A program made the translations under genes and the position numbers. DNA of 6,830 bases from DASPKO01 sp035628055 (lineage in GTDB: Bacteria > Planctomycetota > Phycisphaerae > Phycisphaerales > UBA1924), in the NCBI GenBank assembly GCA_035628055.1, contig DASPKO010000269.1:1-6830 (forward strand), written 5' to 3'. This document shows positions 1 through 4,957 of this stretch, in pieces; within the stretch, counting starts at the first letter, position 1, and each line of letters starts with the position of its first letter. Under the pieces are notes generated by a model. It worked only from the letters and a program-made list of their open reading frames with translations. It made no database searches and was not told where the DNA came from.

Positions 1-611
1 ACCTCGACGCCGCTCGTCGCGGTGTCTTCGAACGCCCGGAACGAATCCACCGTCCCGTCATCGGTCACGACGTAGAGGCGCCGGAATCCGACGGTCGGCG
101 TCACGGCGCCGCTCCAGCCTTCCCAGATCGCCCCCTTGGGCGTGCCCGCGATCGTCGACTGCAACGACATGCCGCCCGCCCATTTCAACTGGGTGAGATT
201 GTCCGGATTGATCGCGTGGATCTTGCCCTGATGGTTCCCCGACAGGTCGGCCTGTCCGAGGTACAAGGTGTCCGCCTCCACCGGTGGGGTGTCCGTACCG
301 AAGGAGGTGCTCGGCGGCACGGTCGAGCCATGACCGACGCTCGTGAACGACGCGACGCGGGTGCCCGGCGCATTGCCGCCCTGGGTGACGGTCCGGATCA
401 CCCACAGGCCCGTCGCGGTGCCCGCGCTGCCGGCGCGCGTGGAGACATACAGGTAGTTGCGCGAGTAGTCCATCCAGGGCTGGACGAAGGCCCCGTCCAT
501 CGCGATCGGGCTCGCCTCACCGGCCGGAAAGAACGTCCACAGCAGGGCGCCGGTCGAGCCGTTGAGCGCGAAGACCTTGTTGTTCGTACGGCCGTTGGTC
601 GTCGTGTTCCC
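1..611 (-). pseudogene. PQQ-like beta-propeller protein, N-terminus missing, C-terminus beyond window
   Basis: This frame stays open from an in-frame stop at 648-650 to the left edge of the window. It gives clear beta-propeller sequence with two PQQ-blade signatures: KVFALNGSTGALLWTF (about 533-578) and KIHAINPDNLTQLKW (about 180-226). Strands such as NYLYVST and RLYVVTDDGTV lie between them. Such blades occur in quinoproteins, BamB-like scaffolds and secreted surface proteins; no catalytic or PQQ-binding residues can be assigned from about 200 residues. There is no plausible start codon: the first in-frame ATG (498-500) lies inside propeller sequence. Upstream of about 608 the DNA belongs to a MarR gene in another frame. 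The N-terminal part, including any signal peptide, has therefore been lost or misassembled. The propeller assignment is fairly sure; the specific function is unknown. Confidence 0.7.
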
Positions 612-973
612 GCCTCGGTGAGCCGCACGGTCACCATGCGCCGGTCCTCATGATGCTGGGAGCGCGTCACCAGGCCCTCGCGCTCCAGGCCGTCCAGGAG
701 CCCGGTCATCGTGGCACGTGTCACCCCGCAGCGCGCCGCCAGGTCAGATGGGGTCGTCCCCCGGTCCGGGTGGCGATTGAGGATCATCATCACCGTGAAG
801 CGGCCCTGCGACAACCCGTGCGACGCGAGGTACGCCTCGACGGCCCCGAGCACGTCGCTCGCGACGCGGAGCAGGACCAGGTAGGCCTCGCAGGCGGCCG
901 GCTCCACCGAGGGATAGCGGGCCGAGCAGGACATGAGGGTGTCATACTTGGGGAGGTCTCTGAGTAGGAACAT
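398..973 (-). CDS. MarR-family transcriptional regulator, C-terminally disrupted
   Basis: The first ~122 residues (608-973) are a convincing MarR protein. They contain an N-terminal dimerisation helix (about residues 28-53), a winged helix-turn-helix with TPSDLAARCGVTRATMTGLL (about 74-93), and the wing EDRRMVTVRLTEAG (109-122). MarR proteins bind palindromic operators as dimers and usually repress their own and nearby genes. Normal family members continue for another 25-40 residues as two helices that complete the dimer interface. Here the frame after LTEAG gives Arg/Thr/Ser-rich sequence with no helix pattern, because the DNA from about 608 to 398 encodes a beta-propeller in the -1 frame. 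The product is probably non-functional, or the junction is an assembly error. The start at 973 gives 191 residues; the ATG at 932-934 (residue 14) is an equal or better choice, as the candidate promoter nearly touches 973. Neither start has a clear ribosome binding site. Confidence 0.75.
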   Translation of the reverse strand: MFLLRDLPKYDTLMSCSARYPSVEPAACEAYLVLLRVASDVLGAVEAYLASHGLSQGRFTVMMILNRHPDRGTTPSDLAARCGVTRATMTGLLDGLEREGLVTRSQHHEDRRMVTVRLTEAGTRRPTAVRTTRSSRSTARPAPCCGRSFRPVRRARSRWTGPSSSPGWTTRATTCMSPRAPAARAPRRACG

Positions 974-975
974 TG

Positions 976-998
976 AGGCACCCGATAATGAGGTGCCT
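976..998. promoter_or_regulatory. Inverted repeat, probable MarR autoregulatory operator
   Basis: Arms AGGCACC (976-982) and GGTGCCT (992-998) are perfect reverse complements separated by 9 bases. The site lies immediately upstream of the MarR reading frame, where MarR-type dimers typically bind to repress themselves. The AT-rich centre, read on the minus strand, contains the candidate -10 box CATTAT (985-990), so a bound dimer would cover the promoter. The operator role is inferred from position and symmetry. Confidence 0.45.
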
Positions 999-1037
999 AA
1001 GCGTACGCCAGCCGACTCGGGCGTCCAGCCCGCAAGG

Positions 1038-1062
1038 GGTCGGGCTCGGGCGCTGCCCGACC
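1038..1062. repeat. 8-bp-stem inverted repeat in the intergenic region
   Basis: GGTCGGGC (1038-1045) and GCCCGACC (1055-1062) are perfect reverse complements with a 9-base loop. The hairpin lies between the MarR gene and the tRNA, about 54 bases beyond the tRNA 3' end in its direction of transcription. No T-run follows on either strand, so an intrinsic terminator is not supported. It may stabilise or end the tRNA transcript, or be chance in GC-rich DNA. Confidence 0.3.
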
Positions 1063-1115
1063 GGATGTGGCGCGGATTCGGGGCCGGACGGGGCGGTGCG
1101 ACGTACCGGGAAAAG

Positions 1116-1188
1116 AGCCACCCGCGAGATTTGAACTCGCGACCTGCGCTTTACGAAAGCGCCGCTCTGCCAGCTGAGCTAGGGTGGC
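1116..1188 (-). tRNA. tRNA-Thr, anticodon CGT
   Basis: A full cloverleaf of 73 nt can be folded on the minus strand. The acceptor stem GCCACCC/GGGTGGC (1182-1188 and 1117-1123) pairs perfectly. The D-arm is GCTC/GAGC with an AGCTGGCA loop. The anticodon stem GCGCT/AGCGC carries loop TTCGTAA, with anticodon CGT at 1153-1155 reading the Thr codon ACG. The variable region is 5 nt, and the T-arm GCGAG/CTCGC carries the loop TTCAAAT. The discriminator base is T and no CCA is encoded, so CCA must be added after transcription. Four T residues follow at 1111-1114. The gene lies 87 bases downstream of hflX on the same strand, so read-through from hflX is possible. A CGT-anticodon threonine tRNA fits a GC-rich genome that uses ACG often. 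Confidence 0.95.
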
Positions 1189-1275
1189 GCCGCGCGCCGG
1201 AGGGCGGCGGGCAGCAAGTATCCGCCGACCCAGGAGCGATTTCCACAGCCTCGCCCGGGAGCCGGCCGCGGCCGC

Positions 1276-2742
1276 TCAGTCCCGGCCCGGCACGGGCCGC
1301 ACCGTGATGGCCCCGCCGGCGATGGAGCGCACCTCGTCGAGCTGGCGCGACCCGATGCGGACGCGGAAGCGCACGTCCCCGTTCTCGTACGCGCGCTCGA
1401 GCACCTGCCCGCGCTGCTCGATCGCCAGCACCGTCCTGCCGGCCGACATCGGGGCCACGATCTCCACCTCGCTCACCCGCCCCTGCGCCAGCCCGAGGAC
1501 CGCGGCGCGGAGCCGGGCGATGCCCGGGTGGGCCGGGTCGCCCCCGGCGACGGGGATCGCCTCGGGGTCGGTGCGCAGCCACGCCAGCACCTCCCGGTTG
1601 TCGGCCAGGGCGTCGGCCTTGTTCAGGAGCAGCAGGCGGCGCGGGGGCTCCCACTCCGAGTCGCCCTCGTCGCGGGCCTGCTCGCCCGCCTCCTCCACCA
1701 GCTCGTCGAGCGTGCGCGTCACCGTGTCGAACTGCAGGTCCGCCGCGGGGTCCGAGACATCGAGCACGACCAGCAGGAGGTCGGCATGCGTGGCCTCTTC
1801 GAGCGTGGCCCGGAAGGAGGCGATGAGGTGGTGGGGGAGATCACGCACGAACCCGACGGTGTCGCTGAGCATGACCTTGAGCGCGCCCCCGTCGTCGCCC
1901 CCGGGGGCTGCGGGGCCGGCCCCCGCGTCCTCGGGGGATCCAGTCGCGGGGTCCGCGCCCGGGGGGCTCTGGGCGTGCCCGCCCAGCTCCCACTCGCGCG
2001 TGCGGGTGACGAGCGTCGCGAAGAGCCGGTCGTCGGCGTACGCGCCGCCGGCGGTGAGCGTGTTGAAGAGGGTGGACTTGCCCGCGTTGGTGTACCCCGT
2101 GAGGCAGACGGTGAAGTAATCCTTGCGGCGCTGCCGCACCAGGCGGCGTTTGCGCGCGTGCACCTGGTCCAGCTCGCGCTTGAGGTCCAGGCGCCGGCTC
2201 TGGACGAGTCGCCGGTCGATCTCGAGCTGCTGTTCCCCCGGGCCGCGCGTGCCGATCCCGCCCACCCCGCCGTGCCCGGTGATGCGCTCCAGGTGGCTCC
2301 ACATGGCGCGGAGGCGGGGGTAGGTGTATTCGAGCTGGGCGAGCTCGACCTGCAGCTTGGCCTCGTGCGTGGTGGCCCGGGCGGCGAAGATATCGAGGAT
2401 AAGCTCCGAGCGGTCGATCACCTTCTTGCCGACGACCTCCTCGATGCTGGCGATCTGCTTCGGGGAGAGATCGTGGTCGAAGATCACCACGTCGGCGCCG
2501 AGCGCCCCGACCAGGTCGCGCAGCTCCTCGACCTTGCCCGTGCCCATGTACGTGCCCGCCACGGGCCGCTGCATCCGCTGCTCCAGCTGCCCGACCACCA
2601 CCGCCCCGGCCTGCTCGGCGAGCGCCGAGAGCTCTCCGAAGGGGTCGCGCGGGTCATAGGTCGAGTCGGGCAGGCGGACCGCGGCGAGCACGGCCCGTTC
2701 GGACCGGACGCTGGCGCTGGTGCGCTCGGGAGGTTGGGGCAT
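1276..2742 (-). CDS. hflX: GTPase HflX
   Basis: HflX is a cytosolic GTPase that binds the 50S subunit and can split stalled or hibernating 70S ribosomes. Residues here count from the ATG at 2742 (488 aa). The N-terminal HflX domain includes GTGKVEEL (67-74), DRSELILDIFA (about 110-120) and GIGTRGPGE (162-170). The G domain shows G1 GYTNAGKS (216-223), G3 DTVG (294-297) and G4 NKAD (374-377), followed by the HflX C-terminal domain (about 425-475). Oddities are a Pro/Gly/Ala/Asp-rich insertion at about 255-287 between switch I and G3, Val in place of the usual Asp in FATLD, and no recognisable SA at G5, where VAGGDPAHPG stands instead. The frame could begin at 2811, but those 23 residues are low-complexity. 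The start at 2742 aligns with the family and sits 7 nt after a candidate -10 box, suggesting a leaderless transcript. The family is certain; full GTPase competence is likely but untested. Confidence 0.93.
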   Translation of the reverse strand: MPQPPERTSASVRSERAVLAAVRLPDSTYDPRDPFGELSALAEQAGAVVVGQLEQRMQRPVAGTYMGTGKVEELRDLVGALGADVVIFDHDLSPKQIASIEEVVGKKVIDRSELILDIFAARATTHEAKLQVELAQLEYTYPRLRAMWSHLERITGHGGVGGIGTRGPGEQQLEIDRRLVQSRRLDLKRELDQVHARKRRLVRQRRKDYFTVCLTGYTNAGKSTLFNTLTAGGAYADDRLFATLVTRTREWELGGHAQSPPGADPATGSPEDAGAGPAAPGGDDGGALKVMLSDTVGFVRDLPHHLIASFRATLEEATHADLLLVVLDVSDPAADLQFDTVTRTLDELVEEAGEQARDEGDSEWEPPRRLLLLNKADALADNREVLAWLRTDPEAIPVAGGDPAHPGIARLRAAVLGLAQGRVSEVEIVAPMSAGRTVLAIEQRGQVLERAYENGDVRFRVRIGSRQLDEVRSIAGGAITVRPVPGRD

Positions 2743-2749
2743 CGTGAGG

Positions 2750-2755
2750 AGTTTA
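2750..2755 (-). promoter_or_regulatory. Candidate -10 box of hflX, leaderless arrangement
   Basis: TAAACT on the minus strand fits the TANNNT form of a -10 box and ends 7 nt before the ATG at 2742. That is the spacing expected when transcription starts at or next to the A of the start codon. There is no Shine-Dalgarno sequence in between (CCTCACG) and no convincing -35 box. This is inference from position. Confidence 0.35.
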
Positions 2756-2826
2756 TCCGTCCCGCCGGGACCGCCCGGCGGCGCCGGCGCGCGGTGAACG
2801 GCGTGCCCCACACGCGGGCACGGCCG

Positions 2827-2835
2827 TGGTACGCT
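2827..2835 (+). promoter_or_regulatory. Candidate extended -10 promoter for the gene at 2882
   Basis: TGGTACGCT combines a TGN extension with a TANNNT-type -10 box on the plus strand. Initiation near 2842 would leave a leader of about 40 nt that contains AGGAG at 2852-2856. No -35 box stands out. It is a weak call in GC-rich sequence and would make 2743-2881 a divergent promoter region shared with hflX. Confidence 0.25.
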
Positions 2836-2881
2836 TGGCGCGCCGCGTCCCAGGAGAAGCGATACGTCACGCGCCGCCGCC

Positions 2882-3391
2882 GTGCCTGTACCCGTGCCGT
2901 CGCTCCCGCGTCGCGCCGAGCGCCGCCGGCGTCGACCGGACCTGATCCGGCTGGCGAAACTTCAGCGGGCGCTGGTCGGGCTCATCGCGAGCTACATCGT
3001 CGCTCAGGCCGTGGCGATCCTCTACCAGGGGGCGCTGACGAGAGGGAGCCTGCTGCTAGGAGCCGTGATCTCGCTGGGGGTGCTCGCGATCTGGATCGGA
3101 GCCATCGTCATCACCGTGCTGATGGCCATCGCGAGCGGCCGGAGCGTCGTGCTCGCGATCATTGGTGGCCTGCTCATGATCCTTCCCCTGATTGGCGTCG
3201 TGCTGCTCCTGGTCGCCAACGGCCGGGCCACGGCCACGTTGAAGCGCGAGGGCCTGCGCGTCGGCATCTTGGGCGTGCCGGCGCACGAGATGGATAACCT
3301 CAGAGAGGGAGCGTGCCCGAACTGCGGCTACGACATGCACGGCCTATCCCCGGGCACCACCTGTCCGGAGTGCGGCCGGCGCCCGGATTGA
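2882..3391 (+). CDS. Membrane protein with C-terminal zinc ribbon, single-module paralogue
   Basis: The function is unknown. The 169-residue protein begins with an Arg-rich stretch (10-19), then has about three hydrophobic segments (roughly 28-48, 57-82, 88-112). The third holds GGLLMILPLIG, matched by LGGAVMLVPALG and AAGAFILAPLLG in the neighbour. A polar linker follows with EGLRVGILG (123-131), and then a zinc ribbon with C145, C148, C161 and C164 (CPNCGY...CPEC). By the positive-inside rule, the Arg-rich start suggests a cytosolic N-terminus; with three helices, topology of the ribbon is not settled. GTG at 2882 is the first usual start; AGGAG at 2852-2856 is too far upstream to serve it. 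A second GTG lies at 2894. The gene is followed by a 216-base gap and a two-module relative on the same strand. Plausible roles are metal or redox sensing or a scaffold, but nothing in the sequence decides. Confidence 0.8.
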   Translation: MPVPVPSLPRRAERRRRRPDLIRLAKLQRALVGLIASYIVAQAVAILYQGALTRGSLLLGAVISLGVLAIWIGAIVITVLMAIASGRSVVLAIIGGLLMILPLIGVVLLLVANGRATATLKREGLRVGILGVPAHEMDNLREGACPNCGYDMHGLSPGTTCPECGRRPD

Positions 3392-3394
3392 GCC

Positions 3395-3414
3395 GGGGCG
3401 CCAGGCCGCGCCCC
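3395..3414 (+). terminator. Possible weak hairpin terminator after the single-module gene
   Basis: GGGGCGC (3395-3401) pairs with GCGCCCC (3408-3414) around a 6-base loop, starting 4 bases after the stop codon at 3391. The tail is TTCCCGTT, not a true T-run, so termination may be weak or Rho-dependent. Position right after the stop favours a real role; GC-rich background argues for caution. Confidence 0.35.
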
Positions 3415-3497
3415 TTCCCGTTCACCTCGGACCGCGGTGCCTGTGCCGGCAACTTGGGCGCGCCGGGGGGCGACCGGCGTGCTCCGGGCTTGCCCTC

Positions 3498-3523
3498 ACC
3501 CCGCGACGGCACCCCGCGACGGC
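3498..3523. repeat. Tandem direct repeat, two copies of 13 bases
   Basis: ACCCCGCGACGGC occurs twice head to tail in the gap between the two membrane-protein genes. Two copies are consistent with replication slippage; no function is suggested. The rest of the 216-base gap (3392-3607) holds the hairpin at 3395-3414 and the candidate promoter and leader frame near 3567-3611, and no other gene that I can support. Confidence 0.5.
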
Positions 3524-3566
3524 CATCGACTGCTGGCGGGCCGACGGCCGACCTCAGGCGTACGGG

Positions 3567-3572
3567 TAAGGT
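3567..3572 (+). promoter_or_regulatory. Candidate -10 box for leader frame and the gene at 3608
   Basis: TAAGGT matches the TANNNT pattern and is followed by 6 bases (all G) before a GTG at 3579, so a transcript starting there would be leaderless for a 10-codon frame that runs into the next gene. No -35 box is evident. The call depends on spacing alone. Confidence 0.25.
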
Positions 3573-3578
3573 GGGGGG

Positions 3579-3611
3579 GTGCACCGAACCCGGCTTGATC
3601 GGCTGCGATGA
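3579..3611 (+). other. Possible 10-codon leader ORF coupled to the gene at 3608
   Basis: GTG at 3579 opens a frame encoding a 10-residue Arg-rich peptide (MHRTRLDRLR). Its stop TGA (3609-3611) overlaps the ATG of the next gene (3608-3610) in the classical ATGA arrangement associated with translational coupling. An in-frame TAA at 3567 bounds it upstream. There is no Shine-Dalgarno sequence in front of 3608, which a coupled leader would help explain. So short a frame can arise by chance. Confidence 0.25.
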
Positions 3612-4957
3612 CACCCCGGACCAACAGGCCGCCAGACGCCGAGCCGGGGAGAGCCCGGTTCGACTTGTCACGACCGAACATGGCGGAGCGCCCCCCGACA
3701 CAGCGAACCGTCATCCCGCTCTGGGTGGCGCGGCTTGCGGCGGCGCTACGCCAGCTCTATCTCGCCGCGCTCGGCGTCGCGCCGCTCGCGCTGGTGATGC
3801 TGGCGGCCCACGCGGGGCCCTGGTTCGTGCCTCCAGAGTTGCTCCGGGGCTGCGCTCTGGGTGGTATCGCGGTCATCACCTGGTGCACGCTCCGCCTGGT
3901 CAGCCTGCTGGGACGCCCGCGCGCGGTTCTTCTCCTCGGCGGCGCGGTCATGCTCGTGCCCGCGCTGGGACTGTTCACGCCGAGCCCGTTCGACGGCCTC
4001 TCCGTGGCGGCGCTCTCGGTCGGCGTTGCCCTTCCGGCACTGCTCGCCCTGCGGCAGGCACGCCACGCGCTCCACCATGCCGGCTTCGAAGCGAGCTGGC
4101 TGGGCTTCCGAGTGCGCCCGCTCCCGCCGCCGGGAGCGTTCCCCTGCCCCACGTGCGGGCGCGACCGCCCCGATCTTCCGCCCGGCAGTATCTGCCCGCA
4201 CTGCAACGCGTTCTGCCTTGGCTGCGGCTACAGCCTCGTGGGGATTCCCGCCGATGCGCCGTGCCCGGAGTGCGGCAGGCCGCGCTCGAGCCCGCACGCC
4301 GATGCCGCTGACGGTGCGCCGACGATCCAATGGACCGAGAGCGCGCCGCACGCCGCGGTGCGGGCGGACGCCCGGCCCCGTCCCCGGTCGCGCCGTGAGC
4401 TTGCCAGGATCGCCCGGGCGCAGAGGGTCCTCGCGCTGCTCGTGGCGGGCTACCTGACGTTCCTCGGTCTCGCGGCCGCGGCGGCCTTGAGCGGAGGGTT
4501 GCGCCTTCGTGCCGGCCCCTTCGTTCTGCTCGTCTCGGTCGCCGCGTGCCTTGCGACCGCGCTCCTGACGGCGCGACTGGCCTGGCTCGTCGGTCTTCGG
4601 CCGGTTGCCTGGGTCGCCGCGGGAGCATTCATTCTCGCGCCCCTGCTCGGGCTGGTCGCGGCGCATCCGGTGGGCCTGGGCCTGGTCATGTGCGGGGCGC
4701 CGCTGTCCGTGGTCGTCCCCATCTGCCTCGTGCTGGATCGGGCTTCCGCCGTGCTGCACGGCGCCGGGATGCGCGTCGGCCCCCTGGGGCTCGGTCGCGC
4801 GGCGCGGGCCCGGATCGAGAACCGCGACTGCCTCCGCTGCGGGTACAGCCTCTCGGGACTCCCCGCGGGCTCGCCCTGTCCCGAATGCAGCAAGCCAAGA
4901 GATCAGCTCGGCGCCGACAACGCGATCGCCGCGTTGATCAGCGCCAGGTGCGAGTAG
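3608..4957 (+). CDS. Two-module membrane protein with three zinc ribbons
   Basis: The function is unknown. The 449-residue protein is an internal duplication of the module found alone in the gene at 2882. Module 1 (about 46-224) has hydrophobic segments near 50-68, 78-101, 105-123 and 129-147, a linker HAGFEASWLGF, then two ribbons back to back: C180/C183/C196/C199 and C203/C206/C219/C222. A polar Arg/Pro/Ala-rich spacer (about 223-262) leads to module 2 (about 265-429), with hydrophobic segments near 271-295, 303-328, 331-353 and 356-376, linker GAGMRVGPLGL, and one ribbon C408/C411/C424/C427. Every ribbon has C-x2-C-x12-C-x2-C spacing. Four helices per module would place all ribbons on one face of the membrane. 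The ATG at 3608 is accepted, though the ATG at 3680 (residue 25) is possible since conserved sequence starts near residue 40. The last 18 residues lie in an antisense overlap with the GH15 gene and look unconserved. Confidence 0.8.
   Translation: MTPRTNRPPDAEPGRARFDLSRPNMAERPPTQRTVIPLWVARLAAALRQLYLAALGVAPLALVMLAAHAGPWFVPPELLRGCALGGIAVITWCTLRLVSLLGRPRAVLLLGGAVMLVPALGLFTPSPFDGLSVAALSVGVALPALLALRQARHALHHAGFEASWLGFRVRPLPPPGAFPCPTCGRDRPDLPPGSICPHCNAFCLGCGYSLVGIPADAPCPECGRPRSSPHADAADGAPTIQWTESAPHAAVRADARPRPRSRRELARIARAQRVLALLVAGYLTFLGLAAAAALSGGLRLRAGPFVLLVSVAACLATALLTARLAWLVGLRPVAWVAAGAFILAPLLGLVAAHPVGLGLVMCGAPLSVVVPICLVLDRASAVLHGAGMRVGPLGLGRAARARIENRDCLRCGYSLSGLPAGSPCPECSKPRDQLGADNAIAALISARCE

Noticed and set aside
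58..405. Minus-strand open frame of 115 codons at the left end
   Set aside because: It overlaps the beta-propeller in a different frame and has Arg/Gly/His-rich composition; the propeller frame explains the DNA.
598..620. Programmed -1 frameshift joining MarR and beta-propeller
   Set aside because: A -1 slip would join the frames, but there is no proper slippery heptamer at the join, and the fused product would lack MarR dimerisation helices and the start of the propeller.
1263..1274. 12-base perfect palindrome CGGCCGCGGCCG just after the hflX stop codon
   Set aside because: With no loop and no T-run it is not a terminator, and such GC palindromes are expected by chance at this base composition.
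1528..3297. Long plus-strand open frame of about 589 codons across hflX
   Set aside because: It is antisense to hflX, rich in Arg/Ala/Gly/Pro with no recognisable domain, and is explained by the GC-rich codon pattern of the real gene.
3313..4311. Plus-strand open frame bridging the two membrane-protein genes
   Set aside because: It is out of frame with both genes, Arg/Pro-rich, and shows no membrane helices or ribbons.
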